Source: Mytilinidion resinicola
Lineage: Eukaryota; Ascomycota; Dothideomycetes; Mytilinidiales; Mytilinidiaceae
Length of the DNA stretch: 64,000 bases
Assembly (NCBI RefSeq): GCF_010093595.1
Contig: NW_022985447.1
Span: 597,218-661,217, forward strand
Reading direction: 5' to 3'
How positions within the stretch are numbered: the first letter of the stretch is position 1; every line of letters begins with the position of its first letter. Positions 44,073-55,735 of this stretch are shown one piece after another. The notes below the pieces were generated by a model, which was given only the letters and a program-made list of their open reading frames with translations, made no database searches and had not been told where the DNA came from. The translations under genes and the position numbers were made by a program.

Positions 44073-44673
44073 TGTGATATCGTGGAGACGGGTGACGTTG
44101 ATTTTGGTGAGAGATGTCGTGGTGTTGAGGTGCACCTTTTATCTCCGAAATGTTCCCAATCGCCGGACTAGACGTTTATTGGTACAGGGGAGCTTGGCCT
44201 CCAGAACCTCACGAGCTGATAGGATATATAGACTAGTGAGGCATTTCCTTAACGCCTGCTAGGTGAGCTGAAGTTTGTGTGTCTTAACTATTTTCTAGTA
44301 TATCGATGGCGACTTTCCGGAAGTATCGTGACTATGGAAGGGTCTAGCTCTATTGCACAGCGCATATATACCACTGCTTTCGGAAGCATACTTTCTTTCA
44401 TTAGTCGTCATGGGGGCTTAAGTTGGAGTCTAGTCAGGCGATAATCGAGATCACCCAATTAGAGGTGGAATTTATACGGACTAAGATGTTGGTCACGAAA
44501 AGGTCCTCCATGCTAGCAGTGATGCAGAAAGTCTGAACATGAGCTTGAGTCATGACAAGTGACATCAAAAGCGTTGATTTGCTGATCCTACAATATGTTG
44601 CGTCCTTAGCCCTTTCAGACGCTAATATTCCACCTCAGATGCATCGCCCCGACATGGGCGTGATGCCTCAGTG
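44073..44673. other. Intergenic region
   Basis: Upstream of the cyclin and downstream of frataxin. Around 44355..44400 there is a faint resemblance to the dispersed upstream element (CCACTGC... GAAGCATACTTTC). Otherwise nothing. Confidence 0.4.
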
Positions 44674-45404
44674 CTATTTCGTCGTAGCCGACGCAATATC
44701 CTGATCAACGCCCAGCTCAACTCCAAGTTCCTTCTTTAACAAAGCCGTGAGCGATGTACCATCACGGAGATAGATCCAGTCTCCTATGCCTGAGCCTTGC
44801 TTCTGGTTCATCGACTCACCCACAACCACCCAATCGAACCGCTTCGGTCCGGACAAGGGAGAACTTAGCCAGATCTGCTTGTTCGGAGGCTGCTTGTTCA
44901 GAACGTATATCCCTTTCGAAACAATTGCGACTTCGAGGACTCCGGACTAAATTCGTGATGATGGTTCAGTGTTGAACTAAGAAAAAGCAAGGAAGAGGGA
45001 GAACCTACCGCGTATTCGACCTCTAGATCCTGTCGCTTCTCCTGCTCTTGCTCTAGCCTGTTCACCAGCTCTTCCAGATACGCATCCGCGTGTTGATGAT
45101 ACTCCTCGTACGTTATGTCCGTTGGCTCCTTGGCCAGGCTCTCGTGTGCTTCGCGTTCTGGTGGTGCCGGGTCGGCCGAGTCTGGCATTAAGCCATTGCG
45201 GGTAGTTGATGAGCTGAAAGCTCTCGCATTGGAGAAGATGGATGTGCTTCGATTCGCGGTCGCTACCGAACGTGAATGTAATCCGGAATATCGGACAGGG
45301 GATTGGACGGCTGAGATGGGAGAGACATGTTGCTGGCGAAGATTCAATCGAAGGGATTGGCGAGCAGCAGGAGCCCTGAGGCGGAGGACTGGCTTGGAGA
45401 ACAT
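44674..45404 (-). CDS. YFH1: Frataxin homologue, mitochondrial
   Basis: Two exons (45009..45404 and 44674..44946; 62-nt intron, GTAGGT/TTTAG) give 222 residues. An Arg/Ser-rich leader (L-R-L-R-A-P-A-A-R-Q-S-L-R, R-A-F-S-S-S-T-T-R) is followed by the frataxin fold: I-T-Y-E-E-Y-H-Q-H-A-D-A-Y-L-E-E-L-V, the acidic helix, S-G-V-L-E-V, Y-V-L-N-K-Q-P-P-N-K-Q-I-W-L-S-S-P-L-S-G-P and W-I-Y-L-R-D-G-T-S-L. Frataxin stimulates cysteine desulfurase in mitochondrial Fe-S cluster assembly. The start is ATG 45404; the frame extends upstream without an ATG. It is divergent from AP-3 sigma. Confidence 0.93.
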
Positions 45405-45597
45405 TGCTTTCGTAGAAGTTAAGGTGGACGAATGGCAGGTATGGTGTTTGGTTGACGAACAGCCCAGCTCTGGTAGGGTGATGACGGAATCTGGAGCTGC
45501 GGGCAAAGGTGCGGAGGAGCTTTGACGCTACGAAACGCCCCGCAGAATCTCAACACCGCGTCGCCAGTTCTCATCCATTATATACACGACAACGACC
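45405..45597. promoter_or_regulatory. Short divergent promoter, frataxin / AP-3 sigma
   Basis: Only 193 bp separate the two start codons. A TATATACACGAC stretch lies at about 45579..45590, close to the AP-3 sigma start. It must serve both genes unless one uses the other's leader. Confidence 0.5.
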
Positions 45598-46247
45598 ATG
45601 ATCAATGCGGTCCTCGTCTTCAACAACTCGGGACAGCCGCGTCTCACCAAGTTCTATACCCAGCTGGTATGCGCTGTCCCAAATGAATCCTATATCGCCC
45701 TAACAAGCACAGGAAACAAGCGTTCAGCAGCGGCTGATATCAGAGATCTTCACCCTCGTCGCGAACCGACCCAACTCAGCATGCAACTTTCTCCCGTACG
45801 AACATCTATACTACCTCGAAGCTTGTTCTGATCCATCTCAGACTACCACCGCTCCTCGCCAGTAGCAGCAAATCCTCCACTCCCACCACCCCACACAACG
45901 ATACCCCTTCGCTCGTCACATACCGCCACTATGCGACCCTCTACTTTATCGTGATATCCACCTCTACCGAGTCGCCCCTAGCTCTCCTGGATCTGATCCA
46001 AGTCTTCGTCGAAGCGCTTGACCGCCTCTTCGAGAATGTATGCGAGCTGGACCTAATCTTCAACTTCGAGACATTACATGCCACGCTTAGCGAGCTCATA
46101 GTGGGAGGAGTGGTGATAGAAACACAACTTGACAAGGTAGTAGAGGGCGTCAAGGCACAGGGACGGGTTGCGAAGAGGCCGGTCAACGAGGGGAAGGGAG
46201 GTCTAACCCTTGGAGCCTTCAGCACGGGTAGAAGGGACTTCCCGTGA
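45598..46247 (+). CDS. APS3: AP-3 complex small (sigma) subunit
   Basis: Three exons (45598..45666, 45713..45795, 45842..46247; both introns only 46 nt) give 185 residues. The start M-I-N-A-V-L-V-F-N-N-S-G-Q-P-R-L-T-K-F-Y is the sigma-adaptin signature. The rest follows with V-Q-Q-R-L-I-S-E-I-F, R-H-Y-A-T-L-Y-F-I, L-A-L-L-D-L-I-Q-V-F-V-E-A-L-D and F-E-N-V-C-E-L-D-L-I-F-N-F. The protein belongs to the AP-3 coat that carries cargo from Golgi/endosome to the vacuole. The C-terminal tail after the longin-like fold is fungal-specific. Confidence 0.93.
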
Positions 46248-47138
46248 AGCGCCGACGCCTCAAGACGAGCGAGTTACGAAGAAAGAGATGGCAATTCCCG
46301 AGCACTCAATAGGGCACAATATCCCCGCACAAGCGGTTTGATACGAACTTATGCCGCAATGATTGGCAATCAAAAGAGGCATTTTGTGGTAGAATGCCAC
46401 GGCTATTGTTATATCCCAGACGCTTTGTCGGACGCACTGAGACACTTCCAGCTACGAGATCCCAAGTCGGGATATTTGCTAAATGGCCAAAGGATCCATC
46501 TTAGTTCTCTGAGCCGCTCAAAATATAGGAGTTGGCTGTGCGAAGATGGACATTCCGCATGGCTAAATCAGATTCTCGGGGACATTATACCACGTGATCT
46601 CCCAATCTGAGTCTCCTTTTTTAAAAGGACAAATTACCTGGGCTGTTCTCACGTGTTCACGTCTGTCTTGCTGGACTTGGTAGTCCGAGCCGAATTGACG
46701 AAGAAAAGAGGATTTCGGATCTTTCTGGTCTGCGCTGTCCCACCACGTTGTCCAGATATTAGCATTTCAAACTTTCTTCTCCTATACTTGCTGACGATAT
46801 CTGGATGTAGATTTCTCCGCATAACCCCCTGCCAGCTATGAAGGTAAGCAGTAAACTTAGAGGGCGGAAATCACAAATCCCTGCGAAGATGGGGTACCTG
46901 ACAATATCGATTTCCACGTGCTTCCGGAGAATCCCTGACAACATCAACGATCAGTGGTATGACTGTGGACATACCTCGGACGCAGTAATTCATGTTCATC
47001 GTGCAATGAACCTGTTCAGAATATGCCTATAAACAAGCCAAGCTTCCTTTCTCCGGCGGCGAGTCACACTTGTTCCGAATCGCCTCATATTCGCCCAGCC
47101 ACCCACCATGAGGCTCTCCATTTTCATTTCTCGCTGTC
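46248..47138. other. Intergenic region
   Basis: About 0.9 kb, AT-richer. A 90-codon frame at 46338 begins with TTG and has no family resemblance. No gene supported. Confidence 0.4.
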
Positions 47139-48076
47139 TTGGTCTGGCAGACTGTAGATGCCTGCATTGATTGTACAAACAACTCCACGGAGCCAATCAT
47201 CCACGTCCCACCACCATGGACTCTCTATGTTACCGTCTGCGCGATTCCAATAATACCTACCACACCCCTACCAGCAAAAGCATACTACCCACTTGAACGT
47301 AACAGCACCGCCACAGAGGGCAATTTCATAGGCCTCGTAGGCGCAATTCTCATTGTCAGTTACAACGACACTCCTGTCGGTCCATACGACGAGTTCGCCA
47401 TTATCCCCAGCTACTTCGAGTACACGAGCAAATACAGTGATGGAACCACGAAGCTCCAAGAAATGTTCGTGGATCTCGTTTCTACGTAAGCCAGAAGTAC
47501 ACAAACTACAATGGTCGCGTGAGTATGTAGAACTCCCCCAAAATTTCTACCTTAGCCAGGCATCTTGACGCAGAAATAGACTAGAAAATCCCCAAGCACC
47601 TCGCCAAATTCGACTGGACTACTGGCGTCGACGGCAGCACCTCACTAAAGATCTACCCTTTCGACACTCAGGGCTCCCCGAACGAGAATGGTCCCTCTAC
47701 CCTCCCCTTCTTCCAATTGAAATACACCCCTCTCACCCCAGCGCCTCTCCCCATCCCTATCAATCTCGACGTCTTTAAGTATTTGGGCATTGAACCAACG
47801 ATCGGATAGCCTCCATTACCGGTCGGAAACGGCAGCTATGGCGAGCTGCCGGGCACAACGCACTGGGCGGAGACGCCGCTGGGCGCGACGAGTAATTATC
47901 CGACGCCTGTGATGTTTGATTTGGATCAAGGGACGGGAGATGATACAGGGAATGATTATAATGCTGCTGGTAATGAGGTGTACCCAAACTTTTGGCCGGA
48001 GCTGCCGAGGTGGAACATTGGGGTTGAAATGGAGCGGGCGACGGTTGAGTTTCCGGTGCCGGAGACGTGGAGTTGA
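47139..48076 (+). pseudogene. Acetoacetate-decarboxylase-like gene, broken
   Basis: The N-terminal family block is clear (P-P-W-T-L, L-P-A-K-A-Y-Y-P-L-E-R-N-S, S-Y-N-D-T-P-V-G-P-Y-D-E, I-P-S-Y-F-E-Y). Near 47440-47465 the conserved frame changes; the next block R-G-S-R-F-Y-V-S-Q-K-Y-T is in another frame. After an intron-like segment (GTGAGT donor at 47521) comes I-P-K-H-L-A-K-F-D-W. Then TAG 47807..47809 interrupts before P-P-L-P-V-G-N-G-S-Y-G-E-L-P-G-T and the family end F-W-P-E-L-P-R-W-N-I-G. There is no in-frame ATG upstream; an ATG at 47108 is in another frame. TAG could come from CAG by one C-to-T change. Confidence 0.75.
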
Positions 48077-49649
48077 TGGATTTATTGCACGCTATGGGTT
48101 TCAAAAGGTTTCGATAAGCGGACTCATGAGAAGTCTCATGGCATCTACCTCACGACGTATTTGGTCTGATTGACTGAACTCGTACTCCTGTTCGCTACTT
48201 ATTTCTGTCCCCTGATGTCCCTAAACTACTCCCTCCGCTTCCTCATTTCTTTCCGCTCTTTCCTCGTCGTAACCTCTTGATACCAATCTTCCTGATCCCA
48301 CGGTGCGGCTGCAAGGCAGCAGATGCACAGGAGAACAAGGCGTATTTGCAAGTATTCTTGAACTTGGCCGAGGTAGGTGGCTCTTCGTCTCGGTAACGCT
48401 CCATACTTGAACCAAGATCTCTACAAGTCTTTATAAGTATTACGCATTTTTTGAGCTGAGGAGTATCCACGTACGGCCCGGATGAGGTAGGGTATATATG
48501 AAGGGCGCTAGACACCGATTTAAACGCCAAGCTTAGAATAGTGGAGACTTCTTCTGATGTTTAGGAGCGTAATACCTACACGCCTATAAGTTTCGGCTAT
48601 ATTTTCCGAAGCTACGACGTCAAGTAGTGCTCTATCACACCATCCTTTTGCTCGGCAAAACGTCATTCCACGTACAGCCGGCAGGGATGTCCACAATCCA
48701 GAAATTGCCGCAATGCGAGTACCTATCTTTGCTGAATACTTTTCAGTGGTAAAGGCATGAAAGACACGGGCACTGGTATTCGATCCAGGGTTAAGAAGAA
48801 GTGTCGACTTCTCCCAAAGGCACCAATGCAGACGTTCGATGCACAGCCACAGGTAAAATGCTCCACCTCTTCCAAGTTTCTTTCTCATACGTCAAGTTTC
48901 CATGATTTGTTCTAATCCCTGAGCCACTAGTCCATACACGGAAAGTTACCTACTTTTCACTGTGTCACTCTAGCCTTATCTTATCTTGACAGGCGCGAAC
49001 GCTAGACCGTTCCATTTGACGCCACAACTTGACTCAACCGGGCGTTAGATGTGGCAGTGCAGAACGCAGATCGCTCCCGTTGACGAGCTGGTCAACGGCT
49101 CGCACGCTCCGCGCCGCGGTCATTGATGTGGCGAATGTTGAAATGTGGAGGCAGGCCGTTGTGCGGTCACTGAACGATCTAGGAGCAATAACTGCGTTTC
49201 AAACACGATAACTTGTGAAATCTGGCAGTTTAAGTTATCACTGCTCCTCTTATCGTATCGTTCTACTGTCAATTACCCTCCAAACCAGCAGAAGCCCTCC
49301 AAGACCTCCCAAAAGCCGACCACTCCAAGAGCTGCCACGCACTTCTTTCCTCAGCCCACCTGCACCTTACCGACCTAGATTATATTACATGCCCCTCCTC
49401 CGTCCTCTGAGTGGCTGAATTACCTGCCGCATCCAGGGCAGAACCAAGTTTCTGCACCTCGCGTCAACGACTCCATGTCTAGCGCCACAAGTGGCGCAGA
49501 TCACCGCCACTGATCATCATTCCTACCCCCAGATAGGCCCGCCTAGACGTCCACCTGTCACTATCTTAAATACCATGGTCCCGGGCGCGGGGTCTTGGGG
49601 CTGTAGTGTGATTCCCGTGCAACTGGGACGTCGTTATTTCTGTCTCACG
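48077..49649. other. Intergenic region
   Basis: About 1.6 kb. A minus-strand 122-codon frame (48520..48888) has an ATG but no recognisable domain and is not called. The 3' part is C-rich and probably promoter for the next gene. Confidence 0.4.
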
Positions 49650-50529
49650 ATGCGCTCAATCTTGTCATTCGGTCTAGGGGCCGCCGTCTTTATGGCTGCT
49701 TGCGTATCTGGGAACGATGTTGGAAGAGAGGTTGAGAGGGCCACAGTTACCCCGCCGCCTGTACCAATGGCTCTCGTAGAGGCCGAGTTGAGGAGGAGGG
49801 CGTCGATTGATCCGTATGGGCTCCAATTTCTTAATTCTCCTTACCATTTCCCCTGAACTCTTCCATATCATTCTTTAAAAGCATATCTAACTCCTCTTAG
49901 CGCCTCTCTCGAAGCCGTCCTCCTAACCGCACTCCCCCTCTCTCTCCAACTCATGGCCTTAACCAACGTCCCCGCCGTCTCTAAAATCATCTGGTCTGAA
50001 TTTCTCGATAACAACAAGCCAGCCTGGTTCACGGCCCTCCCAGCAGACATCAAATCCTATCTCGTCCGGGAATACGGCCCCTCGACCGCATGGGCGACCA
50101 CCAGCGCTGCGTCCTCATCAACCAGTTCCTCTCCAAGCTCCTTCATCACTTCAACCGCTACCCCTTCCTCGTCCATTGCCCTCCCCATCGCTGCCCCAAC
50201 CTCCACCTCCAACAGCACCTCTTCTCCCCACCACGGCCTGTCCACCGGCGCAAAGATAGGCATGGGCGTCGGCATCCCCATCGCCGTCCTCGCCATCCTC
50301 GCCGCCCTTCTCGCATGCTGCCTCCTCCGCCGCCGGCGCCGCACCGCCACAAAACGTACTTCCCGCCCTCCAACCCCCGGCTTCCTCCCCACAACCACGC
50401 GACACGGGCACTCAACCTCCCAAGACCGCCACCCCCTCCGCGGCGGCGGCGTGCCCCTCTCCCCCACCTCCGCGAGCACAGGCTGGAACCGCGACAGCGG
50501 CTTCGGCACCGAGCGCGACAGCGGCATGA

Positions 50530-50560
<31 letters not shown>

Positions 50561-51227
50561 CGGCGGCGGCGAAATGCAGCACATCCTCCCACCGCCAATC
50601 CCCTACCACTCGAGCAACTCCATGCGGGGCTCGCGCACCAGCTTCAGCAGCCTGCACTCCGTGCCCGAGGTGCCCGAACACACGGGCATCCTCGTCCCGC
50701 CCCCGCGCTCACCGCACCGCCGCAGCCGCTCAGGGAGTCTGGGCGGCGGCGTCGGCGTCGGCGACACGGGCTCCAGCCCGCAGAACTTCCCTGCGTTCGT
50801 CGCGGGGAATGAGCGGAGACGGAGTAGTAGTGGGCTGAATCCCGCGTTTGGGATGGGCAGAGCGGAGGACGCGCATGCGGGGGCGGCGAGCCAGCATGCG
50901 CATCAGCTGCCAGACCGCGGGCAGGGCATTTACGCAGGCCAGCAGAATCAGAACCCGTTCGGCAATGAGCATAGCTATGAGAGCTCGTCGGACGAGTACG
51001 TGTCGGCGCCGGAGAGCGTGGAGATGCGGCTGGGGCAGGGTGGGGGGACGTATCCGGCGTATGGGGGCGGCCATGGGTATGGGTATGGGCATGAGCAGCA
51101 GGCGGAGCTGCAGACGCCGTCGAATGAGTGGCGGGAGTTTGCGGAGTGGCCGTTAAGGAATGAGACGAGGGAGCAGCAGAGCGGGTATAGGAGGCCGGTT
51201 TATGATCGGGTTTACGATGGGACGTGA
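49650..51227 (+). CDS. Single-pass membrane protein with signal peptide, Ser/Thr-rich ectodomain and disordered tail
   Basis: Two exons (49650..49813, 49901..51227; 87-nt intron with ATCTAAC branch) give 496 residues. M-R-S-I-L-S-F-G-L-G-A-A-V-F-M-A-A-C-V-S-G is a likely signal peptide. A short conserved domain follows (W-S-E-F-L-D-N-N-K-P-A-W-F-T-A-L-P, D-I-K-S-Y-L-V-R-E-Y-G), then a Ser/Thr stalk and one membrane helix (I-G-M-G-V-G-I-P-I-A-V-L-A-I-L-A-A-L). The stop-transfer is basic (R-R-R-R-R). The cytoplasmic tail of about 330 residues is rich in Gly, Ser and Pro, with a polyglycine run near 50530. The layout resembles fungal cell-wall sensors but no WSC or cysteine domain is present, so the role is open. 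An upstream in-frame ATG at 49575 would bury the signal peptide. Confidence 0.85.
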
Positions 51228-52794
51228 GGGAGTGATAATGAGGCTGTTACGTTCGTTCTTATGCGCGGTTTCTTTTATGTGCTATGAGATATGTGAATGG
51301 GATATCCTGAGGGATGGCGTTTGGTGGATTCGATACCTTTCTTTTTTCTGTGTTTAGGGGGTAGGTGGGACGACCGACAAACTTCTGCTTCTTTATATAC
51401 TTGATGGCAATGAATAGGGTCTGATGTACCTAGTCTGAAGTTTGAACGAACGTTTCTGAATTGCGCGTGTTTTTCAACAAAACGTCGTCAGCAAGTTCTA
51501 CGACGTTCAGAGCCGGCACTTATCTTTCAACTTCGTATCACGTGCTTATCGTGTTCTCGCTTCCGCTTCCGTATGAAATCTCCCCCTCTGTTTCAACAAT
51601 CTGTTTCCTCCACCAAGGTCTCGCAAGGAGAGCAAAACAGTAGCGTCATTCAGAATCATGCAGTGGATCAACTGACCAGGTCAGAGCCTGCTATGGCGGT
51701 GGGAGGTCTTAGGGTTCAAAAGCTCAAGACTTGAAAGACCATGGTGTTGGGCTCCCCAAATTGTGGCGCGTGGTTTGCATCGCTATTCGTTATTGGTAGT
51801 GATCCCATTCGTTTGTTGGTATTGAAGTTCTGCACTTACACGGATCGCTAAGTTGGTGTAGTAGTGCCTGGGAGTTCGGTGTATTACTATCCTGTAAGCA
51901 GCTCGATGTTTATCAACCCCCCCCCACGATTCAAGTTACTGCCTATTCCTATCAAAGTTAGACGGGGCCGGTTGTGAGGACAAGGAAGAAATGATGCTCA
52001 GCAGTGATCGAAGGAGATGAAAAACATCATAAAGACCAGCAAAAGCACCACCGCCTCCATCGCAGCACCATCTCTTCTGAAGTGCCGCACCCACCATGGT
52101 GAGGTTGCCGAGAGAGTTTTGCCACCCCCTCCAGGAAGAACCATGGTGTGGTTTGTTGCAGCTTTTGATTTCGAGCCACAACTCCCCTTTCCTTGACGGA
52201 CAAAAGAAGACGAACTCGGTAGAGTTTTTATACTACTCGCACGGGCCAGGATAGAGTATAAACACGTGAGACCCACGTGTTGATATCGACTAGTGCTGAA
52301 TAGTTTGATACTCACTGGTGGTGCCAGGATTGCTAAGCGCATTGCTTGCTATAGGTGCTTGTTATACTCCAACAGACTCTCTGCTCCCCTACCTCTCCCG
52401 AACTTCCTTACAATTATCCAGAGCTATATACCGTAATCTTACGACATTCGCATAGTCTAACGATGTAGCAAAAACCCCCAGGCAAGGACGTACACTGCTT
52501 ACCCCTGGCTAATAACTCAATGCTTCGAGGTGAATAAAAGGTAGAGATCGAGGTATTCGTGGAAGCGACTGGAAGAGGCATCCAGCCGGCCGCTGCAGCA
52601 GGCGAAGCAGCGCCATCGACTCAAATTCTGGTCGCCATAGGAGGTACCTAAGGGAGCTCTTCCTTCGCTCAACAGCTCTTTTCTTCATCACACAACAACC
52701 ACTCCTCCCACGCCCACCACCTTCAACAGCATCCGCAACCCATAACACCCAAACCAACATCTCTCCACTCCAAAGGGCACCCAATCTCAGCAAA
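51228..52794. other. Intergenic region
   Basis: About 1.6 kb, AT-rich at its centre. Minus-strand frames at 51936..52342 end in a hydrophobic stretch but overlap each other in two frames and lack support. Confidence 0.4.
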
Positions 52795-53647
52795 ATGGCT
52801 AGCGACACCAATACCATCAAGTATACGAGCACCTACGCCAACCCCGACCAGCTCGAGCCTCCCGTCTTCAAGGCCCAGCTCCAATCCGACATTGCCTCCA
52901 CCTCTTCCAAGAACCTCAACCCGTCCTCTCCCATCTGGAACACCCTCCATGCCCTCGTCGACCAGGCCGTCCTAAACGACGCTCATGCCCTCACCGCCGC
53001 CGCCATCAACCTGCTGCACACTGCCGACCCAACGCTCATCCTCGCAGCCCGCGCGTCCCCAAAGTCCCTCGCCCGCTTCGCGACCAAAGCCTCCTTCGGG
53101 AGCCACGACAAGCACGGCAACCCCTCCGACTCGGCCTGGAAGGCGGTGAACGACTTCATCGCGATGCGCATGCCGGCGCGCGTCCCGGAGATGACGCTTC
53201 GACAGCGTCAAGCGTCTCGTGGCCGCGGTCGCCAAGCGCGGCGGAAAGTGGTACGTCAAGCCCGACAAGAAGGGCGGCCAGGTGTGCCTGGAGGATGGCG
53301 AGGACAGCACCAGCACCTGCGCCAGCGCGCCGAAGGACTTGTGCTGCTTTGTGTACGCGTGGCTTCCTGCGGTCGGGTCCATTATGGAGGTGCAGGTGAA
53401 CCACCCGTTCGCGTCGTTCACGTTTGCGCGGGACTCGTTGCTGCGCGAGCACCCGGAGCGGAAGGGGGAGCTGGTGGATATGTGGGACGAGGGGCTCTAC
53501 GGAGCTGTGGGGGATGCGCTGCGCCGGTCTGAGGGACCGGAGGAGGAGGATAAGGCCGCTGTGCGGGAGAAGGTGGCGAAGGCGTATGAGACGAAGACGA
53601 AGGATGTCGCGGTCTTCGAGATCTTGGAGGCGGAGACGCTGTTGTAG
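52795..53647 (+). pseudogene. Conserved fungal protein of unknown function with a one-base frameshift
   Basis: ATG 52795 opens a well-conserved-looking frame (I-K-Y-T-S-T-Y-A-N-P-D-Q-L-E-P-P, A-A-I-N-L-L-H-T-A-D-P, S-L-A-R-F-A-T-K-A-S, H-D-K-H-G-N-P-S-D-S-A-W-K). It runs to P-E-M-T at 53196. The next family-like block, F-D-S-V-K-R-L-V-A-A-V-A-K-R-G-G-K-W-Y-V, starts at 53198 in another frame. One extra base (C53197) separates them. The second frame is open to TAG 53645..53647 (V-E-D-like C-terminus, L-C-C-F-V-Y-A-W-L-P). Both halves have strong coding composition and no other lesion, so a recent mutation, a sequencing error or recoding are all possible. Without the extra base the protein would be about 283 residues. 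Confidence 0.7.
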
Positions 53648-54833
53648 AGCAGCGAGCGGAGATGGAGGAAGCGGGGATGGGTCCTCTGGCGAGCAGACGA
53701 GATGAGAATTGATGCGTGTTTCTTTTGTCATGACGGCTTCGGCCAGTCTCGGAATAGCTGTTAGTTCAGGAATGCCGCATCAAGTGGTGAAATGAAATAT
53801 GATGTGATCCGACAGACGAGACGTGGCCGCCTAGGTGAGAGGAGTTCCCTACGTCATGTTTTGTTTACCTGTGAGCGTGAACCTATCTATATATTTCGAA
53901 TAAAACCCAAACCCCTCATTCTACTAATTGCCCAGCAGCTCGGTTGGTAATCGGCCACATCGTGTGTAAGCCCGCGGCCGGATCGCAGGCATTATACCTC
54001 CCGAGGTAGCGTTTCACTACCGTCGACAACCTCACCTGGGTCTTGAGTTCGATTCTCGATTCGACCTTTCGGTGTTAAAAAGTCGAGTTGACTTCGGGCG
54101 GCCTGGTTCGTAGAGAGGCTTGGAAGCCTGGTGAAGAGGATGTATGTAGTTGGTGCGTGAGGCGTCTGCGAACGCCGGTTAAGATGACGGAATTGAAAAA
54201 TACCGCGGGCGGGCGAGACATAGAGAAACCCCATCCGGGGTGGCTACACCCTCGAAGGAGGGTGGTGTTTTGCTCCTTGGAAATACTTTTTTGCTCTAGA
54301 GATAGACTGTTAATGGGATAGAGGGCCTAGTTATTGCTTGTAGCTGCTACTTGCTCGTTTTCTTTTTAGCGGTGAGAGGAGCTATCGAATCACCATTATA
54401 CGGATCCCTTAGCTACTTTAATAAAAAGAAAAGGCAAGTCGGGCACCACACAGGAACTGCGCTGATGACTTACCGTTACGTGATGAAACCTCAATACCGC
54501 TCAAGACATCAACCTATGACGTGATTAGAACTAGCTAGCTAGACCATAACCCAGCTCTTCAAAAGTACAAAAGTATCCAAGAAATCCCGCTCGTCCCGTA
54601 CAACAGTCGCTGGGTAAGGCTCCTATGCCCCGCAACCGTGTTTCCCGTATACATTGCCACACCTGGAATAATTCGAGCTGCATTACTCCCCGCAGGGCAG
54701 CTAGGCGGAACCTTTGTAGGAGCTCCCTCATCTTCAAGTTCTGTAGCAGCGGAAACAGACGTTTCAGACGGAATAAATTGTGGCTGTGGCTGCAAGCTTA
54801 TGTCGTTAGACGCCATAGTTTGCACTCCAAACA
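53648..54833. other. Intergenic region
   Basis: About 1.2 kb. A sequence able to fold as a perfect tRNA T-arm (54043..54059) is present, but no acceptor or anticodon arm fits, so no tRNA is called. The stretch 54559..54833 (minus) may be the decayed 3' end of the neighbouring pseudogene. Confidence 0.4.
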
Positions 54834-55735
54834 CTACCCTATTCGAGCCCATCGAGAGAACATATACGGCTTTCTCAACCGTAACAGTCTGCAGGCCCGC
54901 CTGGCACTGCAGAGAAGGCGATCGTCCTCGTACCCGTGGGATTTGATCACAAGCTCAAATAGGCCGAGGCTGAATGTGTGACCGGCGGTGGTGAGGACGG
55001 GGTCGTGGAGCCCCAGCGTCAGAGCTGGGGTTTGGCCCAGCGGCATGCCTGAGGGCTCAGCCATGAAAGAGAGCGCAATAGTCGAACTGCCTACTGCAAG
55101 ACCTCCTCTAGTAACTAGCGATACATTTGTGCCATCGACTGTAATAGGCGGTGCGCCGGATGTGAGGGTGCGAGATCTGATCATTACAGCCGAGTTCGAG
55201 GGATCGAATAAGAGTGGTTGCGTCCATATCGTTGCGATTGGCCCTACGATTTGGGATGCAAGTTGTGGTATACCGAGCGTCGAGCAGCCTATTAGTACCA
55301 AACCGCCAGTACCCAGGGAGACAAGTGTGCCGTCAATGGTGGTAGGTGGTGCGCCCCGGCGTGAGCATATGGGTCTCAATAACGACAGCCGAGTCTTCGG
55401 GGTCGAAGACCAGCGTTTGTGTACCTACCGTCGCTAGTGGAGAGTGTATCGTAACTGGATCTCCCAGCGACAATGGTAGATTGTATGATCCAGAAGACAT
55501 GGTTGATATAGCAATCGGATCGTTCCCCGTGTTCTACGGAAGTGGTGTCCCAACCGAGTGCACCGACTCCGCTGTCGATGTAGCCACGGGCGTGCTCTTC
55601 GTCGTATATCCAGCGTTCAATACCGCGGACGAGAAGCCACTCCAGCTCCAATCGACTGCACACGCACGGGCGGATCGTTGACAGATCCCATGAGGAATTC
55701 GCAGTACTGCCAGTCCTCCTTTAGTGTCAGGGCCT
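54834..55735 (-). pseudogene. Remnant of a repeat-rich surface/secreted-type fungal protein
   Basis: Two copies of a unit of about 66 residues are readable (L-V-F-D-P-E-D-S-A-V-V-I ... L-T-P-G, and L-L-F-D-P-S-N-S-A-V-M-I ... L-T-S-G-A-P-P-I-T-V-D-G-T). Each is followed by a V-S-L-x-T-x-G-G-L block. The style (G-A-P-P-I-T-V-D-G-T, G-S-S-T-I-A-L-S-F) is that of large Ser/Thr-rich fungal wall proteins. The frame is broken. One base is gained between L-T-P-G and G-A-P-P near 55370, and a TAG interrupts the upstream part near 55545 (T-P-L-P-stop-N-T-G-N-D-P-I-A-I). No start codon or signal peptide can be attached. Confidence 0.6.

Noticed and set aside
46338..46610. 90-codon plus-strand frame
   Set aside because: Starts with TTG, no ATG, no recognisable family.
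48520..48888. 122-codon minus-strand frame with ATG
   Set aside because: No domain, no conserved blocks, ordinary chance length for this region.
51936..52342. Two overlapping minus-strand frames, one ending in a hydrophobic helix
   Set aside because: Two frames over the same DNA, neither with conserved blocks or splice support.
54043..54059. Perfect 5-bp T-stem with TTCGATT loop, resembling a tRNA
   Set aside because: No matching acceptor stem, D-arm or anticodon arm could be placed upstream.
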